Shown one piece after another: positions 42,878 to 50,955 of a DNA stretch of 64,000 nt (positions are counted from its first letter, which is position 1; each line of letters opens with the position of its first letter). The stretch spans positions 469,001 to 533,000 of the forward strand of contig NZ_CP045067.1 of NCBI RefSeq assembly GCF_016864015.1, written 5' to 3'. The DNA comes from Lacinutrix sp. WUR7 (lineage in GTDB: Bacteria > Bacteroidota > Bacteroidia > Flavobacteriales > Flavobacteriaceae). A program made the position numbers and the translations under genes. The notes below the pieces were generated by a model. It had not been told where the DNA came from and made no database searches. It saw only the letters and a program-made list of their open reading frames with translations.

Positions 42878-43205
42878 ATGATAACTACATTACATAAAAA
42901 AATAAGTTACCATGTTCGTAGAATAGGCATTGATGTTATATCTTGATTTTTAGGAAACAACTGGCTATTGCGTGATCGACCTGGAAAATGTATTTTACTA
43001 TATCATGGTATCGATTATGTAGGACAGACCGATATCAATGGACGTTTCATTTCGGCACAGCTCTTTGAGAAGCAATTAGATTTTTTACAAACACACTATA
43101 ACCTTGTTTCGTTGTCTGATTTATTATCCAATAAAACCGACCAAAACCGAATGAATATCGCCATTGTGTTTGATGATGGATATAGAAACAATTTACAACT
43201 AGCAT
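42878..43205 (+). pseudogene. Broken polysaccharide deacetylase, N-terminal part
   Basis: From the ATG at 42878, the frame reads MITTLHKKISYHVRRIGIDV, then a TGA stop at 42944-42946, then continues FLGNNWLLRDRPGKCILLYHGIDYVG and, further on, MNIAIVFDDGYRNN. YHGI and FDDGY are the first two metal/catalytic motifs of NodB-type deacetylases. The nonsense codon and the loss of the later motifs after about 43205 show it is inactive. It sits behind an IS remnant. Confidence 0.75.
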
Positions 43206-43511
43206 TATTTCTTGGACATAGATGGCAACTCCATTTGGCTTAAATTAAAAAATGAAGGGCATTTAGGTGCTATAACTTTTTCCTCAGACACAAATGTTCC
43301 TAATTTTTTAAAGACACTAAAGCAAGCGCTGAAAGAATTAGGAATACAAAAACTTTATATTCAACTTTTGGAAGGTACTCCCAACCAAATACTAATGGAA
43401 AAGAGTATTCAAAGTTTGGAGTCTTGGCATATTGGTGCAAAAAGTTTTGATGACAGAATTCCTACTAAAAATATTAACTTAGTTTATGGAGATATTGATA
43501 CTTTTATCTAA
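43206..43511 (+). pseudogene. Unidentified gene fragment following the deacetylase
   Basis: A 99-codon frame, shifted relative to the deacetylase, reads LDIDGNSIWLKLKNEGHLGA and ends GDIDTFI. I do not recognise the family. It may be the far end of the same polysaccharide gene after an internal deletion and frameshift, or a second truncated gene. No start codon with an upstream signal is evident. Confidence 0.45.
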
Positions 43512-43611
43512 TACAATAACGGATAATAGCGAAAAATGAGAAGCAAAACTCCTTTAAAACACATTCTAACTAGACCGCTAGCCAGAATAACCATATAAAA
43601 CAAATAATACA

Positions 43612-44412
43612 TTAAATCTTTGTTGCCTTCAGCTCAAAAATTAAAGGATACAATTTATCTTTAGTAACATACATTCCAGATGCTGTTTTTTCTAAACCTG
43701 GCAAAACATCATAAGGAGCTTCATCGTGTTCTTTTAAATATTCAATTTTTAAACCAGCTTCGGTTAATGCATTAATCACTTCGCTTAATCCATGATTCCA
43801 ACCATATTCTTTGCTTACCATTTTAGACTCTTGATTGGCATAAGTACCTTCGTATTCTTCATAAATAACTTCGTCTTGCATATAGCCATATTTCATAATA
43901 GGCTTCTCTTCTAAGTAATCAAACATCCAAACAATGGGATGAAATTCTACCATATAAAACGTTCCTCCTTTATTTAATTTTTCGGCAATCATTTTCCCCC
44001 AAGGCTTTAAATCTGGCAACCAACCAATAACACCATAACTGGTAAAAACAATATCAAAAGTTTCCTTTACATATTCGGAAGTATCTAAAACATTACAACA
44101 AACAAATCTAGCATTTAGCTTTAATTCATCATTTAACTCTTGTGCTAAAGCCACTCCGCCATCACTTAAATCCACACCAACACAAGTTGCTCCTAGCCTA
44201 GACCAACTTAATGTATCTTGTCCAAAATGACACTGTAAATGCAAAAGAGACTTTCCCGAAACATCGCCAAGTGCTTCCGTTTCATAAGACATTAAAGAAG
44301 ATTTACCGTCTTTAAAAGCTTGCATATTATACATATCGCTTTTAGAATGCACTTTTACTTTATCATTCCATGTTACTTTATTTGCCTTAAAATAATCTTG
44401 ATTCTTATCCAT
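43612..44412 (-). CDS. SAM-dependent methyltransferase, type 11-like
   Basis: A 266-residue protein with motif I in GKSLLHLQCHFGQDTLSWSRLGATCVGVDLSDGGV, post-I acidic residue D, and FDIVFTSYGVIGWLPDLKPWGKMIAEKLNKGGTFYMVEFHP as motifs II-III. I choose the ATG at 44412 (MDKNQDYF); the open frame reaches further but would overlap the divergent lipoprotein gene at 44484. HFGQDTL is the small-molecule methyltransferase variant seen in Bacteroidota. The substrate is unknown. It flanks the accessory island on its right side. Confidence 0.85.
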   Translation of the reverse strand: MDKNQDYFKANKVTWNDKVKVHSKSDMYNMQAFKDGKSSLMSYETEALGDVSGKSLLHLQCHFGQDTLSWSRLGATCVGVDLSDGGVALAQELNDELKLNARFVCCNVLDTSEYVKETFDIVFTSYGVIGWLPDLKPWGKMIAEKLNKGGTFYMVEFHPIVWMFDYLEEKPIMKYGYMQDEVIYEEYEGTYANQESKMVSKEYGWNHGLSEVINALTEAGLKIEYLKEHDEAPYDVLPGLEKTASGMYVTKDKLYPLIFELKATKI

Positions 44413-44483
44413 AATACTAAATTGAATGCCTAAGATAAAACTTCTTATGCAATCTTCTCTATCTTTGTTAAAAACTAGAAAAA

Positions 44484-45149
44484 ATGAAAAACACATTCCT
44501 TGTACTCTGTGCGCTTATAACTTTAATTTCTTGTAAAAAGGAAGAAAAAAAAGAAGCTATTAAAGAATTATCTGTAGCAGAAAAAATTGCAAATGCACAC
44601 GGATTTGAAAACTGGGATAAGATTTCAAAAATAGCTTTCACTTTTAATGTAGATAAAGACAGTACACATTTTGAAAGATCGTGGACCTGGAAACCAAAAA
44701 CAAATGATGTTCGCTTAATTAGCAATCTTGACACTATTCATTACAATAGAAAAAACGTAGACAGCATTTCTATTAAAGCAGATCAAGGTTTTATAAATGA
44801 TAAATTCTGGTTGCTTGTACCTTTTCAATTGGTATGGGATAGTGGCACAACCATTTCTGAACCTACGCAAGAAAAAGCACCAATTAGCGAAACCCTTTTA
44901 AACAAAATCACACTACTATATGCTAATGAAGGTGGTTACACTCCTGGTGATGCTTACGATTTTTATTATGATGACAATTATATTATTAAAGAATGGATTT
45001 ATAGAAAAGGTAATGCCAAAGAACCTTCCATGACTACTTCTTTTGAAAATCACAAAGATTTTAATGGTCTTAAGATTGCCTTAGAACATATTAAAAAAGG
45101 AGAAAACTGGAACCTTAACCTCACTAATATCCAGGTAGATACCAATTAG
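44484..45149 (+). CDS. Lipoprotein of unknown function
   Basis: A 221-residue protein with a lipoprotein signal (MKNTFLVLCALITLISCKK, lipobox cysteine C17). The mature part has SVAEKIANAHGFENWDKISKIAFTFNVDKD and SWTWKPKTNDVRL, a beta-rich layout that recalls lipid-carrier-type (LolA-like) folds of flavobacterial lipoproteins with a conserved GxxNWDKIxxIxFTF start. I know no function. It is divergent from the methyltransferase and followed by a strong terminator. Confidence 0.8.
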   Translation: MKNTFLVLCALITLISCKKEEKKEAIKELSVAEKIANAHGFENWDKISKIAFTFNVDKDSTHFERSWTWKPKTNDVRLISNLDTIHYNRKNVDSISIKADQGFINDKFWLLVPFQLVWDSGTTISEPTQEKAPISETLLNKITLLYANEGGYTPGDAYDFYYDDNYIIKEWIYRKGNAKEPSMTTSFENHKDFNGLKIALEHIKKGENWNLNLTNIQVDTN

Positions 45150-45202
45150 TTTTAAAATAAAACATCTAAAACGAATCTCTTACACGTATATATTATACCC
45201 TC

Positions 45203-45220
45203 CGCAATATTAGTATTGCG
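45203..45220. repeat. Small perfect inverted repeat
   Basis: CGCAATA-TTAG-TATTGCG, 7-bp arms and four-base centre, between the lipoprotein gene and its terminator. Possible operator or hairpin; nothing more can be said. Confidence 0.4.
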
Positions 45221-45234
45221 TCTATATATAAATT

Positions 45235-45274
45235 AAAAAACGCCTTGTAATACTTTTTTACAAGGCGTTTTTTT
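45235..45274 (+). terminator. Strong intrinsic terminator
   Basis: AAAAACGCCTTGTAA pairs with TTACAAGGCGTTTTT around a seven-base loop, flanked by A and T runs. It insulates the kynurenine cluster from the lipoprotein gene. Confidence 0.88.
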
Positions 45275-45318
45275 GTTCTTCATTTCCAGCTTCATTCCTA
45301 AAATAATAATTCTTATTT

Positions 45319-46617
45319 TTGTTGGAAACCGAAAATCAATCCACATTGTCTAACTACAAACAAGGTCTAGATTACGCAAAGCAACAAGACCAAAACGACC
45401 CAATTTCGAATTACAGAGATCAATTCCATATTCCTAAAGATAAGGAAGGCAAGGATTGGTTATATTTTACAGGGAATTCTTTAGGACTTCAACCAAAAGC
45501 CACAAAAGAATACATCCAGCAAGAGCTAGAAGATTGGGCTAATTTTGGAGTAGAAGGTCACTTTGAAGCAAAAAATCCTTGGATGCCATATCATGAGTTC
45601 TTAACAGAATCTATGGCAAAAGTGGTTGGTGCAAAACCAATTGAAGTAGTTATCATGAATACCTTAACTACCAACTTGCATTTGCTAATGGTAAGTTTTT
45701 ACCAACCCACAAAAAAGAAATATAAAATTGTAATCGAAAGTGATGCTTTCCCTAGTGATCGCTATGCTGTACAGACGCAATTAGATTTTCATGGTTTTGA
45801 TGTTAATGAAGGAGTTATAGAATGGAAACCTAGAAAAGGCGAAGAACTTCTTAATATAGAAGATTTAGAAACGATTCTGGAAGAACAAGGAGATGAAATC
45901 GCATTATTACTTATTGGAGGTGTGAATTATTACACCGGACAATATTTAGACCTTAAAAAAATAGCAGCGTTAGGGCATGCCAAAAACTGTATGGTTGGTA
46001 TTGATTTAGCACATGGAGCAGGAAACATACAACCAGAGTTACATGATTCTGGTGTAGATTTTGCCGCTTGGTGTACCTACAAATATCTAAATTCTGGACC
46101 AGGAAGTTTAGGCGGACTGTTTGTCCACGAAAAACACGCACACAACAAAGATTTAAAACGATTTGCTGGTTGGTGGAGTCATAATAAAAAAACACGTTTT
46201 AATATGCGACAACCATTAGACGTGATTCCTGGAGCCGAAGGTTGGCAACTTAGTAATCCTCCAATTTTATCTATGGCAGCCATTAAAGCGTCTCTAGATA
46301 TGTTTAATGAAGTAGGAATGGATGCGCTTCGCAAGAAGTCTGAAAAGCTAACAGGTTATTTCGAATTCTTAATTAATGAATTAAATAACGACAAGATTAA
46401 AATAATCACACCAACCAACCCTAAAGAACGGGGTTGTCAATTATCTATTCAAGTAAAAGATGCAGATAAAACTTTACATAAAAAATTAACTGAAGCCCAT
46501 ATTATTACCGATTGGCGTGAGCCAGATGTAATACGTTGCGCTCCAGTGCCATTATACAACACTTTTGAAGATGTGTTTAGAATGGTGGAGAAGTTGAAAG
46601 AGATATTGAATAAATAA
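45319..46617 (+). CDS. kynU: Kynureninase
   Basis: A 432-residue PLP enzyme that splits kynurenine or 3-hydroxykynurenine into alanine and (3-hydroxy)anthranilate. Features: FTGNSLGLQPKATKEYIQQELEDWA, VVIMNTLTTNLHLLMVSFYQPT, GIDLAHGAGNIQPELHDSGVDFAAWCTYKYLNSGPGSLGG with PLP lysine K255. No ATG is available at the N-terminus; TTG at 45319 or 45322 is the likely start, before LSNYKQGLDYAKQQD. A TATTTTTG overlaps this point, so the exact start is uncertain. First gene of the kynurenine/3-hydroxyanthranilate cluster; kmo follows after a 260-base repeat-filled gap. Confidence 0.95.
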   Translation: MLETENQSTLSNYKQGLDYAKQQDQNDPISNYRDQFHIPKDKEGKDWLYFTGNSLGLQPKATKEYIQQELEDWANFGVEGHFEAKNPWMPYHEFLTESMAKVVGAKPIEVVIMNTLTTNLHLLMVSFYQPTKKKYKIVIESDAFPSDRYAVQTQLDFHGFDVNEGVIEWKPRKGEELLNIEDLETILEEQGDEIALLLIGGVNYYTGQYLDLKKIAALGHAKNCMVGIDLAHGAGNIQPELHDSGVDFAAWCTYKYLNSGPGSLGGLFVHEKHAHNKDLKRFAGWWSHNKKTRFNMRQPLDVIPGAEGWQLSNPPILSMAAIKASLDMFNEVGMDALRKKSEKLTGYFEFLINELNNDKIKIITPTNPKERGCQLSIQVKDADKTLHKKLTEAHIITDWREPDVIRCAPVPLYNTFEDVFRMVEKLKEILNK

Positions 46618-46648
46618 TTATGAGTCAAGAAACAAACTATATAATTTA

Positions 46649-46823
46649 GTCTTGTACCAAATCAATTCGCAGAATTGAACGTCAAGGCGAAGAATAGATG
46701 AAGAAAAGCTCCGAAATCAGGAGAACGCAGTTCGACGCGGAGTTTTCAAATCGGTTTTCAGTTTGTAAAACTGAAAAATTCCTTGGCTTGACTGTGATTT
46801 TTTGGTTCGTTTTGTATCAAGAC
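46649..46823. mobile_element. MITE-like element between kynU and kmo
   Basis: A 175-base non-coding block whose ends are imperfect inverted copies: GTCTTGTACCAAATCAA on the left and, on the other strand, GTCTTGATACAAAACGAACC on the right. It contains a perfect internal hairpin TTTTCAGTTT-GT-AAACTGAAAA type near 46755-46778. No frame looks coding. I interpret it as a miniature inverted-repeat element. Confidence 0.5.
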
Positions 46824-46853
46824 AAAATGAACAGAATATTAAAACAAAGGAGA

Positions 46854-46871
46854 TTTCCACCTTCGCGGAAA
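46854..46871 (+). repeat. Hairpin repeat in kmo leader
   Basis: TTTCCAC-CTTC-GCGGAAA, 7-bp stem with one A/C mismatch, eight bases before the kmo ATG. Member of the family at 827, 13289, 9219 and 50495. Confidence 0.65.
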
Positions 46872-46879
46872 GAAAAAAC

Positions 46880-48280
46880 ATGAGTAATAAAAAAGACAAC
46901 ATACTAATCATTGGAGCTGGACTTTGTGGTTCCCTCCTAGCTTTACGTTTAGCACAACGCGGCTACACCGTAAACGTTTACGAAAGCAGACCAGATTTAC
47001 GTACCACAGATATTTCTGCAGGCCGTTCTATAAACTTAGCCCTTTCCGATCGTGGTTTAAAAGCCATGCGATTAGCAGGAGTGGAAGACAAAGTAAAACC
47101 GCTTTGCATTCCCATGTATGGCAGATTAGTCCATGATATAGAAGGAAACACTTTTCCTTCAAACTATTCTGGAAGAGATAACGAATATATCAACTCCATT
47201 TCTAGAGGCGAATTAAATGGATTGCTTTTAACCGAAGCCGATTTATACGATAACCTGACCATTCATTTCAATAAAAAATGTAACGGAATTGATATCGAAA
47301 ACAACACCGCCAGCTTATACGATTACGAAACAAAAACAGAATTAGTAGTTAAAGGAGATGTTATTTTTGGTACCGATGGCGCAGGATCTTCTCTTAGAAA
47401 AAGCTATTATTTAGAGCGTAAATTTTTATTCAGTTATGCGCAAAACTATTTAACACATGGTTATAAAGAGTTAGAGATTCCCGCTTCCGCGGAAGGAAAA
47501 CACCTTATCAGTAAAGATTATTTACACATTTGGCCAAGAGGTGATTATATGTTAATTGCACTTCCCAATTTAGACGGAAGCTTTACAGTTACATTATTTT
47601 TAAGTTACGAAGAAGGAAAATACAATTTCGAAAATCTGACCACAGAAGAAAGCATAAAAGAATTCTTCGCTACGCAATTTCCGGATGCATTAGCATTAAT
47701 CCCGAATATAGCAGAAGAGTTTGCCAACAACCCAACAGGCGCTTTAGGAACCGTAAAATGTTCGCCATGGCATTATAAAAACAAAAACGTTTTATTAGGA
47801 GATGCCGCACATGCTATTGTTCCCTTTTACGGACAAGGAATGAACGCATCCTTTGAAGATGTAACCGTTTTTGATGCTATTTTAGAACAACACGAAGGCG
47901 ACTGGGAAACCATTTTTAAAGTATACGAAAAAACGAGAAAAGCAGATACCGACGCTATTGCAGATTTAGCAATCGACAATTATTACGAAATGCGTGATCA
48001 TGTTGCAAATCCTATTTTTAAAGTAAAACGTGCTATTGAAATGGCTTTAGAGAAAGAATTTCCAAACGACTATTTTTCAAAATACTCGATGGTAACTTTT
48101 AAAGAAGACATTCCGTATCACACAGCAATGACAAAAGGAAGAGCTCAAGACAAAGCAATTCTAAACCTAATAGCGAATAAAGAAATAGATACCAACGAAG
48201 ATTTAAAGACTATCTTTAAAAAAGTACAACAAGAAACCGAGGCTATTTTAGAAGATGATAGAATTGCGGGATTGAAATAG
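46880..48280 (+). CDS. kmo: Kynurenine 3-monooxygenase
   Basis: A 466-residue class A flavoprotein hydroxylase: FAD-binding LIIGAGLCGSLLALRLAQRGYTVNVYESRPDLR, SINLALSDRGL, VIFGTDGAGSSLR, YLHIWPRGDYMLIALPN and VLLGDAAHAIVPFYGQGMNASFEDV (second FAD motif). It makes 3-hydroxykynurenine, the preferred substrate of the neighbouring kynureninase. I use the ATG of MSNKKDNILIIGAG at 46880; 26 codons of open frame upstream lie in the hairpin and MITE-like repeat. The IPASAEGK segment before HLISKDYLHIWPRG is encoded by DNA resembling the hairpin repeat. Confidence 0.95.
   Translation: MSNKKDNILIIGAGLCGSLLALRLAQRGYTVNVYESRPDLRTTDISAGRSINLALSDRGLKAMRLAGVEDKVKPLCIPMYGRLVHDIEGNTFPSNYSGRDNEYINSISRGELNGLLLTEADLYDNLTIHFNKKCNGIDIENNTASLYDYETKTELVVKGDVIFGTDGAGSSLRKSYYLERKFLFSYAQNYLTHGYKELEIPASAEGKHLISKDYLHIWPRGDYMLIALPNLDGSFTVTLFLSYEEGKYNFENLTTEESIKEFFATQFPDALALIPNIAEEFANNPTGALGTVKCSPWHYKNKNVLLGDAAHAIVPFYGQGMNASFEDVTVFDAILEQHEGDWETIFKVYEKTRKADTDAIADLAIDNYYEMRDHVANPIFKVKRAIEMALEKEFPNDYFSKYSMVTFKEDIPYHTAMTKGRAQDKAILNLIANKEIDTNEDLKTIFKKVQQETEAILEDDRIAGLK
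47478..47495 (+). repeat. Hairpin-repeat-like sequence inside kmo
   Basis: TTCCCGC-TTCC-GCGGAAG, encoding part of EIPASAEGK; one mismatch in the stem. It resembles the hairpin inside the ridA-like gene at 48566 (encoding EIPASAGTK). IP-rich residues are present at this point in other KMO proteins, so coincidence is possible. Confidence 0.4.
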
Positions 48281-48284
48281 TATT

Positions 48285-48370
48285 ATTTGGGCGTTACCAC
48301 GCTTTGGCGTGGTCAGGCTTTCCGCTTTATCTTTTGTAAAACAAAAGGATATCGCTGCAATCCTTAACGC
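48285..48370 (+). repeat. GGGCGTTACC repeat, copy 1
   Basis: A non-coding element that starts TTTGGGCGTTACCAC and ends CCTTAACGC, with inverted termini GCGTTA/TAACGC and an internal stem CTTTTGTAAAACAAAAG. A second copy in the opposite orientation is at 62180-62292. Confidence 0.65.
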
Positions 48371-48383
48371 AAAAAGCATTGTC

Positions 48384-48404
48384 ATTCCTTATCAAGTAAG
48401 GAAT
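48384..48404. repeat. Palindromic repeat
   Basis: ATTCCTTA-TCAAG-TAAGGAAT, perfect 8-bp stem, preceded by GTC as in many flavobacterial intergenic repeats. Confidence 0.55.
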
Positions 48405-48440
48405 CCAATAAAAATAATAACTAAAAACACCAATAGAACT

Positions 48441-48531
48441 GTCATTACGAGGAGCGAAAGCGACGTGGTAATCTCATAAATGGTAATCCAATTATACAGA
48501 TTGCCGCGATTTAAAAAAATCTCGCAATGAC
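48441..48531. repeat. MITE-like repeat with GTCATT ends
   Basis: The 91-base block begins GTCATTACGAG and ends CTCGCAATGAC, which is the inverted copy with one change. Internally, CGTGGTAATCTCAT and GATTGCC-like ATTGCCGCGATTT form imperfect arms. It ends 15 bases before the ridA-like gene. Confidence 0.6.
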
Positions 48532-48546
48532 ACAAACAAGAATATT

Positions 48547-48978
48547 ATGAGTAAAAAAGATGAGATTCCTGCTTCCGCAGGAACGAAAGTAACACCAAGA
48601 GGAGCATATCCGCACGTAAAACAAGTTGGCGATTTCATATTCGTTTCCGGAACCAGTTCACGCAGAGCAGACAATACTATTGCTGGAGTAGATATTATTG
48701 ACGAAATGGGAACCAAACGTTTAAACGCTGAAGTACAAACGCGTGAGGTTTTAAAAAACATAGACACCAATCTTAAAAAAGTTGGAGCAAGCTTAAAAGA
48801 CGTGGTAGATGTTACTTCGTTTTTAGTAAACATGAATGATTTTGCTGGTTACAACAAAGCCTACGCTGAATTTTTTGAAAAAGAAACAGGACCAACCAGA
48901 ACAACCGTTGCAGTTCACCAATTACCACATCCAGATTTAGTAGTGGAGATTAAGGTGATGGCATATGTTGGAAATTAA
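48547..48978 (+). CDS. RidA-family protein, probable 2-aminomuconate deaminase
   Basis: A 143-residue YjgF/YER057c/UK114 fold protein: [79 protein letters not shown] and [25 protein letters not shown]. In 3-hydroxyanthranilate pathways this family provides the deaminase that turns 2-aminomuconate into 4-oxalocrotonate, and it stands beside the matching dehydrogenase gene. That role is inferred from the cluster. Its N-terminus [23 protein letters not shown] contains an unusual IPASAG stretch encoded by a perfect hairpin repeat (48566-48583). Confidence 0.85.
   Translation: MSKKDEIPASAGTKVTPRGAYPHVKQVGDFIFVSGTSSRRADNTIAGVDIIDEMGTKRLNAEVQTREVLKNIDTNLKKVGASLKDVVDVTSFLVNMNDFAGYNKAYAEFFEKETGPTRTTVAVHQLPHPDLVVEIKVMAYVGN
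48566..48583 (+). repeat. Hairpin repeat inside the ridA-like coding sequence
   Basis: TTCCTGC-TTCC-GCAGGAA, a perfect 7-bp stem with four-base loop, in frame near codon 7-13. Its stem is the same as that of the intergenic hairpin at 51941-51960 (ATTCCTGC...GCAGGAAT). Confidence 0.75.
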
Positions 48979-48991
48979 TTTATAAATCTAA

Positions 48992-49052
48992 TGTCTCCTC
49001 GAGCGCAGTCGAGAGGTTACTTAAATAGGTCTCGACTGCGCTCGACCAGACA
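48992..49052. repeat. Paired inverted repeat element, copy 1
   Basis: Arm A (48992-49018) starts TGTCTCCTCGAGCGCAGTCG and ends AGAGGTT; arm B (49027-49052) is AGGTCTCGACTGCGCTCGAC then CAGACA. The arms are inverted copies except for a CC/GG swap, with eight bases between them. The next ATG is six bases away. Confidence 0.85.
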
Positions 49053-49057
49053 AAAAC

Positions 49058-50494
49058 ATGAACATTCAAAACTACATAAACGGAAACTTCCACAATCCAA
49101 TGCAAGATCATTGGATAGACAACTACAATCCTAGTAACGGAGAAGTGTACGGAAAAATACCAAACTCCTCCAAAGAAGATGTAGAGAACGCATATATCGC
49201 TGCAAAAGCGGCTTTTCCGAGTTGGTCACAAACTTCTATAGAAGAGCGTAGTAGAATATTGATAAAGATATCCGAGTTACTAGAAGCCAACTTACAGCGT
49301 TTTGCAGAAGCAGAAAGTAAAGACAACGGAAAACCGATTAGCTTAGCAAAAGCAGTAGATATACCAAGAGCAGCAAGTAACTTTCGATTTTTTGGAAATG
49401 CCATAACACAGTTTGCTAGTGAAAGCCATGAAAGCATTGGACAAGCTATAAATTACACCTTACGTCAACCCATTGGTGTTGTAGGTTGTATTTCACCTTG
49501 GAACCTTCCACTCTATTTATTTACCTGGAAAATTGCTCCAGCAATTGCAGCAGGAAATTGTGTGGTTGCCAAACCAAGCGAAGTAACACCAATGACAGCC
49601 TATTTACTAGGTGAGATTTGTAACGAAGCTGGTTTACCAAAAGGTGTTTTGAATATTGTTCATGGTTTAGGAGGATCTACAGGTCAAGCCATTATAGAAC
49701 ATGAAGACATCAAAGCGATTAGTTTTACAGGAGGAACAGCAACAGGAGCACATATTGCAAAAGTAGCTGCTCCAATGTTTAAAAAACTATCGTTAGAATT
49801 AGGTGGGAAAAACCCAAATATCATTTTTGCAGATTGTGATTATGACGATATGTTAGACACCACAGTCCGTTCGTCTTTTGCGAATCAAGGCCAGATTTGC
49901 TTATGCGGAAGTAGAATCTTTGTAGAAGCTTCTATCTATGAAAAATTCAAGAAAGATTTTGTCGAAAAAATAAAGGCTTTAAAAGTCGGTCATCCATCGG
50001 AAGCAACCACAAATATAGGAGCTTTAGTTTCTAAGTCCCATTTAGAAAAAGTAAAAGAATATATAGAAATTGCCAAAACAGAAAACGGAAAAGTGCTTTG
50101 TGGCGGAAAAGAAGTGATTGTAAAAGGTTATGAAAATGGTTACTATTTAGAGCCAACCGTTATTGAAGTCCCAACCGACGAATGTCGCGTGAATCAAGAA
50201 GAAATTTTCGGACCTGTAGTTACTATCATGCCATTTAATACCGAAGATGAAGTGTTAATCATGGCTAACAAAGTGAAGTATGGTTTATCAGCAACCCTTT
50301 GGACGAACAACTTAAAACGCACCATGAAAATGAGTAACCAATTACAAGCAGGAATAGTTTGGGTGAATACTTGGATGATGCGTGATTTACGAACGCCATT
50401 TGGAGGTGTAAAAGCTTCTGGTGTTGGACGTGAAGGTGGTTTTGAAGCTTTACGCTTTTTTACCGAAGCGAAGAATGTTTGTATAAAATACTAG
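49058..50494 (+). CDS. Aldehyde dehydrogenase, probable 2-aminomuconic 6-semialdehyde dehydrogenase
   Basis: A 478-residue NAD-dependent ALDH. N149 (CISPWNLP), general base E247 (SLELGGKNPN) and nucleophile C281 (NQGQICLCGSR) are in place; the C-terminus IVWVNTWMMRDLRTPFGGVKASGVGREGG is typical of the AmnC/NbaE/HMSD group. With the ACMS decarboxylase and RidA-like genes of this cluster it would oxidise 2-aminomuconic semialdehyde to 2-aminomuconate. Hydroxymuconic semialdehyde dehydrogenases are close relatives, so specificity comes from context. Confidence 0.92.
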   Translation: MNIQNYINGNFHNPMQDHWIDNYNPSNGEVYGKIPNSSKEDVENAYIAAKAAFPSWSQTSIEERSRILIKISELLEANLQRFAEAESKDNGKPISLAKAVDIPRAASNFRFFGNAITQFASESHESIGQAINYTLRQPIGVVGCISPWNLPLYLFTWKIAPAIAAGNCVVAKPSEVTPMTAYLLGEICNEAGLPKGVLNIVHGLGGSTGQAIIEHEDIKAISFTGGTATGAHIAKVAAPMFKKLSLELGGKNPNIIFADCDYDDMLDTTVRSSFANQGQICLCGSRIFVEASIYEKFKKDFVEKIKALKVGHPSEATTNIGALVSKSHLEKVKEYIEIAKTENGKVLCGGKEVIVKGYENGYYLEPTVIEVPTDECRVNQEEIFGPVVTIMPFNTEDEVLIMANKVKYGLSATLWTNNLKRTMKMSNQLQAGIVWVNTWMMRDLRTPFGGVKASGVGREGGFEALRFFTEAKNVCIKY

Positions 50495-50512
50495 TTCCCA
50501 CGAAAGTGGGAA
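50495..50512. repeat. GAAA-loop hairpin directly after the dehydrogenase stop codon
   Basis: TTCCCAC-GAAA-GTGGGAA, a perfect 7-bp stem. It begins on the base after the TAG stop. Same type as the gcvP leader hairpin. Confidence 0.75.
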
Positions 50513-50532
50513 TCTCATGAATTGAAACGAAA

Positions 50533-50615
50533 TGTCTCCTCGAGCGCAGTCGAGAGGTTAATTTTAAAATTCGAATATTAATAACAAAAAGGTCTCGACA
50601 ATGCTCGACCAGACA
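50533..50615. repeat. Paired inverted repeat element, copy 2
   Basis: Arm A 50533-50559 is identical to copy 1. Arm B 50590-50615 has a degenerate core (GACAATGCTCG instead of GACTGCGCTCG). Thirty bases of AT-rich DNA lie between. It ends 19 bases before the GIY-YIG gene. Confidence 0.82.
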
Positions 50616-50634
50616 AAGAACCAAAAGATTAAAA

Positions 50635-50955
50635 TTGAAAACATATTATGTTTACATATTACAATGTTCAGATAACTTGACGTATACAGGGGTAACCAAT
50701 AATATTTCTAGACGTTTTGAAGAACATAAAAGAGGTTTAAATAAAAATTGTTTTACTTTTAAACGAAGACCGCTTGAATTGATTTTTTTTCAAGATTTTA
50801 ATGATATCGAACAAGCAATACATTTTGAAAAGAAAATAAAAAACTGGAGTTCCAAAAAGAAATATGCTTTAGCGAATGGTGAATATGATTTGTTACAAAT
50901 TTTATCTGAATGTAGAAACGCTAGTCATTCAAAATATAATCTCGATAACGAATAA
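50635..50955 (+). CDS. GIY-YIG nuclease superfamily protein
   Basis: A 106-residue single-domain protein. The motif reads YYVYILQCSDNLTYTGVTNNISRRFEEHKRGL: YVYIL and YTGVT are the GIY and YIG strands, R27 is the usual arginine, and E of HFEKKIKNWSSKKK is the metal-binding glutamate. The start is TTG at 50635; there is no in-frame ATG. Such small UPF0213/endonuclease-like proteins are abundant in flavobacterial intergenic positions and have no assigned role. It interrupts the catabolic cluster, and its stop codon shares its last base with the beginning of a repeat arm. The last 12 residues look unconserved. Confidence 0.88.
   Translation: MKTYYVYILQCSDNLTYTGVTNNISRRFEEHKRGLNKNCFTFKRRPLELIFFQDFNDIEQAIHFEKKIKNWSSKKKYALANGEYDLLQILSECRNASHSKYNLDNE

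Noticed and set aside
45314-45321. TATTTTTG as the kynU promoter
   Set aside because: It overlaps the only plausible start codons, so a transcript from it would begin after them unless translation starts further inside; left unassigned.
46698-46883. Frames through the MITE-like block before kmo, including a 26-codon extension of kmo
   Set aside because: They consist of repeat DNA; the KMO family N-terminus begins at the ATG at 46880.
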